A DNA stretch of 48,192 nt from Rhodothermales bacterium (lineage in GTDB: Bacteria; Bacteroidota; Rhodothermia; Rhodothermales; Bin80): contig JAJECV010000040.1 in the NCBI GenBank assembly GCA_022821875.1, positions 1 to 48,192 on the forward strand, read 5' to 3'. Each line of letters starts with the position of its first letter. Within the stretch, counting starts at the first letter, position 1. Both the position numbers and the translations under genes were made by a program. This document shows positions 33,684 through 43,170 of the stretch, one piece after another. The notes under the pieces were generated by a model. The model was not told where the DNA came from, did no database searches, and was given only the letters and a program-made list of their open reading frames with translations.

Positions 33684-36600
33684 ATGCTCAGCAAAAGTAC
33701 CGCAGGTCTTCTGAAACGGCCGATTGCGGTAATTTCCTGGTGTACTGCGATTGTCCTTGCCGGGATCTGGGCGGCACTGGATATTCCGATTGAATACTCG
33801 CCCAATACGGAACTGTCCCGGGTGAGTATTTCGGCAATTTGGCCGGGTGCATCTCCGAGACAGGTGGAACGGTACGTCACTGCCCCCATTGAACGTGAGA
33901 TCCAGACCGTCCCCGGGATCGCTGAAATCAACAGCATTTCCTCTGAAGGCCATTCGCACATCCAGATCCAGGTGGACGAAGAGATGGATCTGGGCACATT
34001 CAGCACACAGATTGGAGAAAACCTCACGCTGCTCAGGGATCGACTGCCCCAGGATGTCTCCCCCCGGCTGACCAAGGAAATCCCGGAGGCATTTCGGGAT
34101 GTGCAGGGATTCATGACCTTGCGGCTTATTGGCCCCTACAGCCCCGATGAACTCAGAAAAACTGCCGATGAACTCCTGAAACCCAAATTTGAGAGCTTAT
34201 CCGGTATTGACCTCGTTGAGGTAACCGGCGGGAGTGAGCGGGAACTTCTGATTACGCTGGACCCGGACCGGCTTGATGCGCATGGGATTGAGTACGGATA
34301 TGTGATGGAGCAGATCAGTTCCTCCCTGCGTGATCATGTCTTTGGACGGATGGATGCTCAGGGCAGAGGATATCTGATGGTCAATAAGCCCGAACTGGAT
34401 CTGAGCCGCCTGTCGGAGATTATTGTCAGCCAAAGCAGGCCCGGCGAACTCCCGGTACGCCTTGATCAGGTGGCCAATCTGGAACTGGGCCCCGCCCCCC
34501 GGCTCAGTATCCGGCGCATTGACGGACTCAATGCAGTGGCGCTGGATTTGGAGCGCACCCGCGGCTCTCATATCATCGATGTCGCCGGAGCAGTCCATGA
34601 CCGCATTGATGATCTGCGAGATGCACTGCCGGAAGGGGGCAGACTGCTGGTCGTTCTGGATCGTACTGAAGACGTACGGGAATTGTTGAACGACTTGACG
34701 CTGCGGGGCGGGATCGGACTCATTCTGGTGACCCTTGTGCTCCTCTTTATGCTGAAAAGCGTGCGGGCAACCGTCATTGTATTATTCAGCGTTGCGGTGG
34801 CCCTTGCCCCGTCTCTTGCACTCTTCAGGTTCTTTGATCTTTCCCTCAATATCATCACACTCGCCGGGCTGGTGCTGGTCTTCGGCCTCCTCATTGATAA
34901 CAGTGTGGTCGTGGTTGAGCAACTGCTTTTGCAACAGCAGAAATTCCTCGCACGCGGAATGCGAGGGATTGACTTGCACGTCGCACGTACGCAGGCGGCC
35001 CTGAAAGCGGTCTGGTTACCGTTATTGGGAGGTACCTTGAGCACCATGGCGGTCATGCTCCCGCTGGTCTACCTGAGCGGGGATTTGCGTGAACTGTTTT
35101 TGCCGTTTGGGGTGCTGGTGAGTATTACGCTTCTGATTTCGTTAATCAGTGCGGTCGCCTTTGTGCCGGTCGTCGTGCGCTTTTTGCCGCACAAAGTTGA
35201 AAAACCCCAATGGAAGTGGCTCCGGCGTACCATTGCCCTGCCCTATCGACTGGTTGCCCGCTTCCCGAAAAGCACACTGATTGGATTGATCCTGCTACTT
35301 GGGATTCCAATCTGGAAGCTTCCCGTACAGATTAACGAGCCTCGAAATGGATGGTCCAATGAGGTGAAAGAGCGGTTTGCCAATCTATATAACACAACCC
35401 TGGGCGCTTCCATCGTCCAGTCGGGCAGACAATACATTGATCCGTTGACGGGGGGCGTTCTGCGTCCTTTCTTCCGAAACGCATCCTTCTATAAACCCTG
35501 GAGTTATCCGGAGCGCAAAAGCATTTATGTACGCTTAGGATTCCCCAAGGGCAATACCATTGAGCGGAGCGACTCACTCATTGCAAATTTTGAGCAGATG
35601 GCGCTGGCCGAAGAGAGTGTCTATCAAACCGATGTGAGAATCACGGAAGACTATGCCTACTTAAATATTGAGTTCAAAAAAGGCTCCCTTACCACCCCCG
35701 GCCCCTATATCCTTCAGCGCAGGCTGGTCGGACGCGCAATTCTGCTCGGAGGAATGTCGGTGTCTGTGGGCGAGATTATTCCCCAGACGGGATATTTTAG
35801 CGGCGGTGGAGGCGGAATCAGTGGTGCCAGCGTGCGTCTGTACGGCCCCAATTATGAAGATCTTGACCTGCTTGTTCATCAATTTGGAGACTTTCTCAAA
35901 CAAAGGAGCCGCCGGGTTCAGGGGATTGATCTGAATGCAATGCGGAGGAATTCCTGGATTCGGAATCAGGCCCGTCAGGTGCTTCAATTTGAATGGACCG
36001 CAGATGCGACCGCACGGACGGGAGCAGATGCCTACTGGATCAATCACCGCATGATGCCCTACTTCGAAACAACCCGTCCCCGCTGGCGGGCGGATATTGC
36101 AGGAGACTCCCGCATCCCCATTCGCCTGATCATCAATGACGCGGCGAACCTGGATGTGGACCGCATTACCCAGCGCCCCTTAGTGGTCCAGGACAGCACA
36201 CTCCTCCGGCTTGCGGGAGTCGCAGACTACAAAATTGTGCAGATGGCCGCAGAAATCGAACGGGAGAATCAGCAGTATGTACGGCGGATCAGCGTAGACT
36301 TTCGCGGCCCGTTCCAGATGAGACAAAAATTCATGGAGAATGCACTGGCTGCATTCTCCATCCCTCCCGGCTATCGGATTGAGAGCGGGTATGACTTTTT
36401 TTTCACCGAAGAGACCAAGCGTGCATTCGGCTGGGTCTTTGCGGCAACGATTCTGCTTGTATTTCTGGTGACTGCGTCGGTATTTGAATCGTGGTGCCTG
36501 CCGCTGGTAGTGATGCTGAGTGTTCCGCTTGCCGCGGTGGGAGTCTGTATCGGTTTTCTGATCACAAGTGCCAGTTTCGTGGAGGGGGCCTTCATTGGGA

Positions 36601-36926
36601 CCGTCCTCCTGATCGGGATTGCCGTCAACGACAGTATTCTTTTGACGGACCGCTTCCGACAGTTACGGTTCGCCCGCCCTCATGGCAGGCCCTCGGTGCT
36701 GGCCCGTTTAGCGATTCGTGAACGATTGCGTCCGATGTGGACGACGACACTGACCAGTGGAGCCGCCATGTTACCGCTGTTGGTCTTTCCGAACAGTGAT
36801 GATTTCTGGGTTGGTCTGGCCGTCACGGTCACGGCCGGACTTCTGGCATCAACATGCCTGTCACCGCTTGCTTCGGTTGCCATGCTGTCACTCTTCAAAC
36901 GGAAACCACTGCCGGATCGCAACTGA
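33684..36926 (+). CDS. Second RND-family efflux permease, divergent from the first
   Basis: Taking the ATG at 33684 (MLSKSTAGLLKRPIAVISWC) gives 1080 residues; the frame opens at 33645. The first transmembrane span follows at once, then porter-domain motifs (IWPGASPRQVERYVTAPIER). Later come LLIDNSVVVVEQLLLQQQKFL and, in the second half, GIAVNDSILLTDRFRQL. It is a separate lineage from the 1018-residue pump: little similarity beyond the fold, with an extended central region containing a Gly-rich loop (GYFSGGGGGISG). No adaptor of its own is adjacent. A TATACT box at 33607-33612 lies 72 bp upstream. Confidence 0.9.
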   Translation: MLSKSTAGLLKRPIAVISWCTAIVLAGIWAALDIPIEYSPNTELSRVSISAIWPGASPRQVERYVTAPIEREIQTVPGIAEINSISSEGHSHIQIQVDEEMDLGTFSTQIGENLTLLRDRLPQDVSPRLTKEIPEAFRDVQGFMTLRLIGPYSPDELRKTADELLKPKFESLSGIDLVEVTGGSERELLITLDPDRLDAHGIEYGYVMEQISSSLRDHVFGRMDAQGRGYLMVNKPELDLSRLSEIIVSQSRPGELPVRLDQVANLELGPAPRLSIRRIDGLNAVALDLERTRGSHIIDVAGAVHDRIDDLRDALPEGGRLLVVLDRTEDVRELLNDLTLRGGIGLILVTLVLLFMLKSVRATVIVLFSVAVALAPSLALFRFFDLSLNIITLAGLVLVFGLLIDNSVVVVEQLLLQQQKFLARGMRGIDLHVARTQAALKAVWLPLLGGTLSTMAVMLPLVYLSGDLRELFLPFGVLVSITLLISLISAVAFVPVVVRFLPHKVEKPQWKWLRRTIALPYRLVARFPKSTLIGLILLLGIPIWKLPVQINEPRNGWSNEVKERFANLYNTTLGASIVQSGRQYIDPLTGGVLRPFFRNASFYKPWSYPERKSIYVRLGFPKGNTIERSDSLIANFEQMALAEESVYQTDVRITEDYAYLNIEFKKGSLTTPGPYILQRRLVGRAILLGGMSVSVGEIIPQTGYFSGGGGGISGASVRLYGPNYEDLDLLVHQFGDFLKQRSRRVQGIDLNAMRRNSWIRNQARQVLQFEWTADATARTGADAYWINHRMMPYFETTRPRWRADIAGDSRIPIRLIINDAANLDVDRITQRPLVVQDSTLLRLAGVADYKIVQMAAEIERENQQYVRRISVDFRGPFQMRQKFMENALAAFSIPPGYRIESGYDFFFTEETKRAFGWVFAATILLVFLVTASVFESWCLPLVVMLSVPLAAVGVCIGFLITSASFVEGAFIGTVLLIGIAVNDSILLTDRFRQLRFARPHGRPSVLARLAIRERLRPMWTTTLTSGAAMLPLLVFPNSDDFWVGLAVTVTAGLLASTCLSPLASVAMLSLFKRKPLPDRN

Positions 36927-36978
36927 CCTGTCTGGATTGAACTCCGAAAAGCGGAACCGGTAATCACCCCGATGTCTG

Positions 36979-37983
36979 CTACAGGCCCCCGTACGGTGCC
37001 ATCATTGCCTGCACTTCTTCAAGCGTCGGCATAAAGTTTGCACATCCGTGCCGGGTCACCACGATTGCCCCGCAGGCATTGCCCAGACGAACCGAACGGG
37101 GCAAAGGCCAGCCTTTCACCAGCCCATAGATAAACCCTGATGCAAATGCATCTCCTGCGCCAAGAATGTTCTGGACTTTAACCGGAAAGCCCGGCACAGC
37201 AACCGGTGCCGCTGCCCGCTCATGAATTCGTGCACCTTCTGCGCCGCATTTTTCAATCACGAGCCGGGGACCGAGGGCTAACAGCGCGGTGACCGCACGG
37301 TCCACATTCCCCGCCACACGCGCATCGGATATCTGTTGGTCTGTAAGTTGAACCTGATCTGCATCTTCCATGACGGCCGCCTTGATTTCGTCCTGCGTAC
37401 CGATAAGGATCTCAACATTTTTTAGCGCGGTCCGGATTGCCACACCATAGGCCCGGGTATCGTGCCACTGATCGGGGCGAAAATCCAGATCAAGAATGAC
37501 CGTGCCCCCGGCTGCACCGGCCTGCTCGGCCGCATACAGGGTTGCACTTCGGCTGGATTCCCGGGCAAGGTTTGTGCCTGCAAATCCAAACACATGCGTC
37601 TCTGTGATGGGGGCCGCCCTGACATCATCAATGCTGAGCGCATTATCTGCACAGTTGTCCCTGTAGTAGACCAGCGGAAACCGGTCCGGCGGCTCAATCC
37701 CTAAGATGACCGCGCTGGTACGCCGATTCGGCTTTCGGGGGATGTAACATGTTTCCACCCCTTCGGCGCTTAGAAAATCCACGATAAATTCTCCCACCGG
37801 ATCCTCGCCCACCGCGGTGAGCAGCGCGACCTTCAAGCCGAGTCGGCGCGTACCTACGGAAATATTCGTTGGCGAGCCGCCCACATAAGCGGCGAAACTT
37901 GATATCTGTGAGAATGGTACGCCAATATTCTGCGAATACAGATCAATGGAGGAGCGCCCCATCATAATTACATCATGCTGCAT
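36979..37983 (-). CDS. iolC: PfkB-family sugar kinase, 5-dehydro-2-deoxygluconokinase-like (IolC)
   Basis: 334 residues, ribokinase fold. The N-terminus MGRSSIDLYSQNIGVPF and the PfkB-1 region GGSPTNISVGTRRLG are typical of IolC, the kinase phosphorylating 5-dehydro-2-deoxy-D-gluconate in myo-inositol breakdown. The catalytic Asp is in LGAGDAFASGF. Family resemblance is strong, but other sugar kinases share the fold. No other iol genes are adjacent; an IolA/MmsA-type dehydrogenase and a class I aldolase are 9-14 kb away and could act in the same pathway. Convergent with the RND permease. Confidence 0.75.
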   Translation of the reverse strand: MQHDVIMMGRSSIDLYSQNIGVPFSQISSFAAYVGGSPTNISVGTRRLGLKVALLTAVGEDPVGEFIVDFLSAEGVETCYIPRKPNRRTSAVILGIEPPDRFPLVYYRDNCADNALSIDDVRAAPITETHVFGFAGTNLARESSRSATLYAAEQAGAAGGTVILDLDFRPDQWHDTRAYGVAIRTALKNVEILIGTQDEIKAAVMEDADQVQLTDQQISDARVAGNVDRAVTALLALGPRLVIEKCGAEGARIHERAAAPVAVPGFPVKVQNILGAGDAFASGFIYGLVKGWPLPRSVRLGNACGAIVVTRHGCANFMPTLEEVQAMMAPYGGL

Positions 37984-38079
37984 CCAAATAGCTCATTTAA
38001 TTTATCTGACCGCGCAAAACAGAAAATCGGGCGTGCGAATGCCGGCAGTCACTGGGCAGGCTGAATCTATTTCCTGGGC

Positions 38080-39438
38080 TCAGACCGCTTCCATATTCTG
38101 GTACTTCTCGGCAATCTGAAGGGCCATCTCCAGGGATTGGCTCACATTCAGCCGAGGATCCACGGTCGAGAAGTAGCGCTGATTCAGATGCTCTTCTTCA
38201 ACCCCGCTTGCTCCCCCGACACATTCCGTCACATCCTCGCCGGTCAGTTCAAAATGCACCCCTCCCAGAACGGTCCCCATACGGGCATGCATGTCGATCA
38301 CCGCTTCCAGTTCCGCCAGAATATTCACAAATTTACGGGTTTTGATACCACTGGATGCCTTTTCTGTATTTCCATGCATCGGATCACAGCACCATAATAC
38401 ATTCATCCCTGTACGCTGCACGGCTTCAATCAGCCGCGGGAGAGAATCCTCAACTTTGGCAACTCCCATTCGTGTGATGATGACCAGGCGGCCTGGGTCA
38501 TTGAGCGGATTCAGAAACTGTATCAGGGAGATGAGATCACCAGGGGGTATATCATGACCCACTTTGATCCCGATCGGGTTACGTATTCCCCGCATATACT
38601 CCACATGCGCACTGTCCTCAAAGAGCGTCCGCTTACCGATCCAGGGCAGATGCGTGGACAAATTATAGACCGCATTGGCATGTACCACCTCTCTGGTAAA
38701 TGCTTCCTCATACGGAAGGTGGAGTGCCTCGTGACTCGTATAGAATGTGACGCGCCCGAGTCCCTCGATGGGATGATCGGACACCGTCTTGGCAAAATCC
38801 AGTGCTTGATGAATCTTGCTGATAATCGTTTGATAGCTTTGAATGTAAGGGGCTTCCTGTGCGAAACTCAGATTCCAGTTATCTGCATTATGCAGATCAG
38901 CAAACCCGGCATCTGCCAGTGCACGTACAAGATTGAGCTGCGCTGCAGAGCAGTAATAGGCCTGCATGAGACGCCGCGGATCCGGGATTCGCGCCTCTGC
39001 CGTAAACTCAGGTGCGTTAATATTATCGCCCCGATAGGAAGGAAGTGAAATCCCGTTGCGGGTTTCGTTTGGATCGCTGCGGGGTTTGGCATACTGGCCG
39101 GCAAAGCGTCCAACCCGGATAACCGGCATCTTCAAGCCGTAGATCAGGATCACGCTCATCTGAAGCAGAATCTTGAGGCGATTCTTAATTAATTCCACCG
39201 TGCAATCCTCAAATCGTTCTGCGCAGTCTCCGCCCTGAAGCAGAAATTTACGTCCGGCCGCCGCCTCTGCGAGATGCTTTCGAAGGGCTTCAATCTCCCA
39301 TGATGTCACCAAAGCGGGCTGCTTTCTTAGTTGATTCAGAACCCTGATAAGCTGTGCTTCATCCGTATAGGTCACCTGCTGAACGGCCTTCTTTTTTCGC
39401 CAGGACGCGGGTGACCAATTGGACGCGGAATATTTCAT
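38080..39438 (-). CDS. Class II 3-deoxy-7-phosphoheptulonate (DAHP) synthase
   Basis: 452 residues. Makes DAHP from erythrose 4-phosphate and phosphoenolpyruvate, the first step to chorismate and aromatic amino acids. The plant/Mycobacterium-type class II signatures are all present: LLQGGDCAERF, MPVIRVGRFAGQYAKPRS, LHNADNWNLSF, TSHEALHLPYE, EYMRGIRNPIGIKVG, WCCDPMHGNT and GGVHFELTGEDVTEC. The metal-binding Cys, His, Glu and Asp residues lie in these segments. It is downstream of the ribosome hibernation factor on the minus strand, but a terminator separates them, so it is likely expressed on its own. Confidence 0.95.
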   Translation of the reverse strand: MKYSASNWSPASWRKKKAVQQVTYTDEAQLIRVLNQLRKQPALVTSWEIEALRKHLAEAAAGRKFLLQGGDCAERFEDCTVELIKNRLKILLQMSVILIYGLKMPVIRVGRFAGQYAKPRSDPNETRNGISLPSYRGDNINAPEFTAEARIPDPRRLMQAYYCSAAQLNLVRALADAGFADLHNADNWNLSFAQEAPYIQSYQTIISKIHQALDFAKTVSDHPIEGLGRVTFYTSHEALHLPYEEAFTREVVHANAVYNLSTHLPWIGKRTLFEDSAHVEYMRGIRNPIGIKVGHDIPPGDLISLIQFLNPLNDPGRLVIITRMGVAKVEDSLPRLIEAVQRTGMNVLWCCDPMHGNTEKASSGIKTRKFVNILAELEAVIDMHARMGTVLGGVHFELTGEDVTECVGGASGVEEEHLNQRYFSTVDPRLNVSQSLEMALQIAEKYQNMEAV

Positions 39439-39490
39439 CAGGTTTAATATTCTAAAAAGGGAAACACGGAAATTCAGAGAATGTCATCAT

Positions 39491-39524
39491 AAAAAAAGCC
39501 ACCCATATCCCTCTGGATAGGTGA
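39491..39524 (-). terminator. Intrinsic terminator after the hibernation factor gene
   Basis: Read on the minus strand: a hairpin with GTCACC/TATCC and GGATA/GGGTGGC arms (two small bulges, AGAG loop) followed directly by seven T residues, nine bases after the stop codon. A clear rho-independent terminator. Confidence 0.8.
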
Positions 39525-39532
39525 CTTCCGAT

Positions 39533-39898
39533 TTAGTTTACACGGGCACTGCGATGACGGTCACGCATGCGTTCGCGTTGTTCACGAATCTGGCGCTCAA
39601 CTGCCTCAAGTGCTTCGCTCACAGCGGATCGAACAGAATCATGGGTACGGGATGCTGCAATATTCGCCGGCTTACAGTATACCACTAGACGGGCCTTGTA
39701 CTCGGCATGCTTGTTCGCACCGCTGATACATTCTACGGCCACCGAAGCACCGGAGATATCCCGATGACCTCGTGCCAATTTATGAATACGCGCTTCGATT
39801 GAATCCTTGTCTCGCCGGCTGAGATGTGCGCTCCCCGCGTAATATTCAATTGCAAAGTTAGACGAAGCACTCGCTTCGTGAACGATCTTGGATGCCAT
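39533..39898 (-). CDS. HPF/RaiA-family ribosome hibernation factor
   Basis: 121 residues matching the S30AE/HPF fold in length and pattern: an early beta-strand (YYAGSAHLSRRD), helix (IEARIHKLARGHRDI), strands (ASVAVECISG, YKARLVVYCKP) and the final helix typical of the family (TRTHD-like HDSVRSAVSEALEAVERQIREQRERMR). Such proteins bind the 30S decoding centre and dimerise or inactivate ribosomes in stationary phase. No C-terminal dimerisation domain, so it is the short form. Similarity is moderate, hence the reserve. Its terminator is immediately downstream. Confidence 0.7.
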   Translation of the reverse strand: MASKIVHEASASSNFAIEYYAGSAHLSRRDKDSIEARIHKLARGHRDISGASVAVECISGANKHAEYKARLVVYCKPANIAASRTHDSVRSAVSEALEAVERQIREQRERMRDRHRSARVN

Positions 39899-39930
39899 GT
39901 AAGCAGATAAATGGTGATGAATAATGAAAC

Positions 39931-41445
39931 CTAAGGCAGATTCCCATAAATTGCACTATACTTTTGGCGTATATACGCAAGCCAGGGCTCTGCACTGACG
40001 GCTCCGTTGGTGAGCCAGTCAATAATTTCAGCGGCGGACAGTTTCCTCCCCCAATGGTACACATTGGTTTGCAACCACTCCAGGAGCGGCTTAAACTCCC
40101 CGCGTGAAATTTGATCATCGAGGTCCGTCAGCGCGGACTGTGCACAGGAAAAAATTTGAGCAGAGATCAGATTCCCAATTGTATACGTGGGAAAATAGCC
40201 GATGGCTCCCAGTGCCCAGTGGATATCCTGAAGTACACCCTGCGCATCTGATTCCGGCTGCACCCCCAGATACCCCTGCATCCGGTCCATCCAGAGCCCT
40301 GGCAGTTCATGTACCGATGCTTTTTCTTCAAGAAGCATCATCTCCAGTTCAAACCGGAGCATAATGTGCAGATTATAGGTGACTTCATCCGCTTCAACAC
40401 GAATGGCAGAGGGGCGGACCTGATTCATGGCCTGATAGAATCGCTCCATGGGGATATTGCCCAGTTGATCTTTGAAGCGCTGCTGTAAATCACGATAGTA
40501 GCATCTCCAGAAGGCCTCACTGCGGCCCACCTGATTTTCCCAGAGCCGGGATTGCGATTCATGGATCCCCAGCGAGGTCCCCTGGGCAAGAAAGGTCCCC
40601 TCCAGTTCGGGATCAATCCCCTGTTCGTACATGCCGTGTCCCGCTTCGTGCAGGGAGCCGAACAGCCCCGACACCAGACTGCGTTCGCGAATCCGTGTCG
40701 TTAAACGTACATCGTTGATTGAGAACGAGGTACTGAATGGATGTGCGGACAGATCCTGACGCCCCCGCTGAAAATCAAACCCGATATCCCGCAGGATCTC
40801 CATCCCGAAGTCCCATTGAATCTCTGCATCATACGAATAATGGAGAAATGCATACTCCATTTGTGGTGCTTCGGCAATTGCCTGCACAATCGGCACCAGT
40901 GCACTGCGCAGATCATCAAAAATATATTTGATCTGCGCCGAGGTCGATTCTGGCTCATATTCATCGAGGAGCGCATCATACGGATGGTCTGCGTAACCAA
41001 TTGCCTCCGCCTTTTCTCTACAGAGTCCAACGACCCGCTCCAGATCCCCTGCAAACCTTTCGAAATTATTTTCACGGTAGGCCTGCGCCCAGGATGCCTT
41101 GGCTTTAGAGGTTACCTCTGCAATCTTGCCCACCAGTTCCGGAGACAATTTACATGCACGGGAATAGTCACGCTGCGTCACCCGAACGAGGCTTGTCAGG
41201 AACTCCATCGGATCATCCTCTATCCCATTGAGGCGCTCAAGCAACTCACCGGTACGATCCCGGATAAATAACTCATGCGATGTTGCATAGAGTGTGGCGA
41301 CCTGACGAGAGCGGGCCTCTGTGGCGCCGGTCGGCATATACGTCTCTTGATCCCACTCCAGCAATCCTGCTGCAGCGCGGAGATCACATACTGTACGAAT
41401 AATTTTGAGCAGTTCCTCAAAATCAGATTCGCGTGTTGAACTCAT
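39931..41445 (-). CDS. M32-family metallocarboxypeptidase (Taq/Pfu type)
   Basis: 504 residues, cytosolic. Removes C-terminal residues from peptides using one metal ion. The HExxH motif is at 266-270 (HEAGH in GSLHEAGHGMYEQG) and the third ligand is Glu296 in GIHESQSR. The substrate-site signature HPFSTSFSINDVRLTTR is at 235-251. Other family segments are WDQETYMP at 31-38 and VEADEVTYNLHIM. Length and motifs are complete. The hibernation factor gene lies 32 bp downstream in the same direction and may be co-transcribed. Confidence 0.95.
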   Translation of the reverse strand: MSSTRESDFEELLKIIRTVCDLRAAAGLLEWDQETYMPTGATEARSRQVATLYATSHELFIRDRTGELLERLNGIEDDPMEFLTSLVRVTQRDYSRACKLSPELVGKIAEVTSKAKASWAQAYRENNFERFAGDLERVVGLCREKAEAIGYADHPYDALLDEYEPESTSAQIKYIFDDLRSALVPIVQAIAEAPQMEYAFLHYSYDAEIQWDFGMEILRDIGFDFQRGRQDLSAHPFSTSFSINDVRLTTRIRERSLVSGLFGSLHEAGHGMYEQGIDPELEGTFLAQGTSLGIHESQSRLWENQVGRSEAFWRCYYRDLQQRFKDQLGNIPMERFYQAMNQVRPSAIRVEADEVTYNLHIMLRFELEMMLLEEKASVHELPGLWMDRMQGYLGVQPESDAQGVLQDIHWALGAIGYFPTYTIGNLISAQIFSCAQSALTDLDDQISRGEFKPLLEWLQTNVYHWGRKLSAAEIIDWLTNGAVSAEPWLAYIRQKYSAIYGNLP

Positions 41446-41761
41446 ATCGTGGTATGAACTGTATCAGGAATTCCCCAAAGATATTACATTCTCTGCGTAT
41501 CCTTCACATCTTCTGCAGAGTCTCCATCCTCCCGGAACGCATCTTGCCCTCCAGATTAAGTTTTTATCCCGACTAGGATGTCTGCATGGTAACTTGGGGT
41601 TGGCGAAAAAATAACGTATCCTTAAACATTCTTTAGTTGCTGCTACTGTTTTGTCTAGGGACAACTAAGCTGGCATCAATGAAGATAGAGACCTGGAATT
41701 TTGATCTGTGGACGGTGCATTCAGAAACCAGATTGTCCAATGCGCGTGAAACCCGTCCTGC
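41446..41761. other. Intergenic, no gene seen
   Basis: Divergent gap between the M32 peptidase gene and the tRNA gene. It must contain both promoters; no strong element could be assigned by eye. Confidence 0.35.
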
Positions 41762-41837
41762 GCCAACGTAGCTCAGTTGGTAGAGCAGCTCACTCGTAAT
41801 GAGCAGGTCACCGGTTCAAGTCCGGTCGTTGGCTCCA
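41762..41837 (+). tRNA. tRNA-Thr (anticodon CGU)
   Basis: The acceptor arm GCCAACG (41762-41768) pairs with CGTTGGC (41827-41833). The D arm is GCTCAGTTGGTAGAGC. The anticodon stem is GCTCA/TGAGC with loop CTCGTAA, so the anticodon is CGT at 41795-41797, reading ACG (Thr). The T arm carries GGTTCAAGTCC. The 3' CCA is encoded (41835-41837). All arms pair; no intron. Confidence 0.96.
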
Positions 41838-42017
41838 TTTTATCTGTTTGCGCATCCTGAAGAGTTCCAGACGAGCGTTGGGATTCCATCTTGGTTTCCG
41901 GCCTGTCCTGCCTCTGAAAGCCTGTCAGGTTATGCGGATTCCATGTTTCTCTCACGAGTTGACGGGGCTGTCCCTGATCATGTATCCTTTCCTGCTATCC
42001 CGTAAATGCTCCCTTCC

Positions 42018-42128
42018 ATGAATCATCCATGGCCGCTTCCTGATGCATTTCCCCGGAAAACCTTTCTGAACCGTTCCAGTCACTTCTGCATCGGACAGGA
42101 TGCTTACAATTTCCCGGCGGATTCATGA
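42018..42128 (+). CDS. Possible 36-residue leader ORF coupled to the hydroxyproline gene
   Basis: An ATG at 42018 opens a 36-codon frame (MNHPWPLPDAFPRKTF...) whose TGA overlaps the ATG of the next gene as ATGA. Such coupling is the rule in this genome's operons, but the peptide has no recognisable family and the frame could be chance. Confidence 0.25.
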   Translation: MNHPWPLPDAFPRKTFLNRSSHFCIGQDAYNFPADS

Positions 42129-43165
42129 CTCTAAATTTTCGTGCAGTGAATGACTGGCAGCCCGATGGACTCCGCATCCAGTGCATTGACGCCCATACCG
42201 AGGGAGAGCCATTACGCGTAATCCTGTCTGGATATCCGCATCCTGCAGGAGAGACCATTCTGGCACGCCGGCGAGATCTTCAGATTCACCATGATGCACT
42301 TCGTACCGCTTTGATGTGGGAACCCAGAGGACATGCAGACATGTATGGATGCATTGTGACCGAACCGGTGAGCGAAAACGCCGATTTTGGGGTGATCTTT
42401 CTGCACAACGACGGATATAGTACGATGTGCGGCCACGGGATTATTGCCGTAACCAAAGTCGTCATCGAAACGGGAATGTTTCCAACATCAGAGGCTGAAC
42501 CGCACATAGTAATTGATACACCGGCAGGATTGGTAACTGCGTATGCACACATAAAATCAGGGCGTGTCCAGTCCGTTCGCTTCCGGAATGTCCCCTCCTA
42601 TGCACACAGGGTCAATCAATTCGTAGATGTACCTGATATCGGCAACGTCCGGTACGATGTCGGATTTGGCGGTGCATATTATGCATACGTACATGCACAT
42701 GAGGTCGGTCTGGAAACTAATCCCGAACATTATCGTGATCTGATGCATGCGGGGAGGCGAATCAAAGAATGTATTGCTGCAAATATGCGCATTGAGCATC
42801 CATTTGAACCGGATATGGGGTTTTTGTACGGGGTCATATTTCTTGGTGCTGCCAAATCGCCGGATGCGCACAGCCGCCATGTCTGCGTGTTTGCGGATGG
42901 GGAGGTGGACCGGAGCCCAACGGGAACTGGAGTGAGCGGTCGGCTCGCACTGCTCCATGCAAAGGGAGAACTTGCACCGGGTGAACGGATCCGCATTGAA
43001 AGCATCCTCGGCAGTTCCTTTACAGGAAGGGTCAGAGAAGAGCTTCGGTTTGGCCCCTACAAAGCCGTCATACCCGAGATTGAAGGCCGCGCATTTATTA
43101 CCGGCCAACATTCTTTTATCTTAGACCCCAACGACCCCTTTCAAAACGGTTTTCTTCTTCGATAA
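42125..43165 (+). CDS. Trans-3-hydroxy-L-proline dehydratase (proline racemase family)
   Basis: 346 residues, proline racemase superfamily. Racemases and epimerases use two catalytic Cys; here the first is present (Cys102 in TMCGHG) but the second is Thr266 in DRSPTGTG. Cys plus Thr is the signature of trans-3-hydroxy-L-proline dehydratases, which yield delta-1-pyrroline-2-carboxylate. The next gene, 5 bp downstream, encodes an ornithine cyclodeaminase/mu-crystallin homologue, the known reductase of that product. Together they turn trans-3-hydroxyproline into proline. 4-hydroxyproline epimerase is unlikely without the second Cys. Confidence 0.85.
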   Translation: MTLNFRAVNDWQPDGLRIQCIDAHTEGEPLRVILSGYPHPAGETILARRRDLQIHHDALRTALMWEPRGHADMYGCIVTEPVSENADFGVIFLHNDGYSTMCGHGIIAVTKVVIETGMFPTSEAEPHIVIDTPAGLVTAYAHIKSGRVQSVRFRNVPSYAHRVNQFVDVPDIGNVRYDVGFGGAYYAYVHAHEVGLETNPEHYRDLMHAGRRIKECIAANMRIEHPFEPDMGFLYGVIFLGAAKSPDAHSRHVCVFADGEVDRSPTGTGVSGRLALLHAKGELAPGERIRIESILGSSFTGRVREELRFGPYKAVIPEIEGRAFITGQHSFILDPNDPFQNGFLLR

Positions 43166-43170
43166 TTCGG

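Noticed and set aside
42125..43165. Proline racemase or 4-hydroxyproline 2-epimerase
   Set aside because: The second catalytic Cys is Thr, and the neighbour fits the dehydratase pathway.
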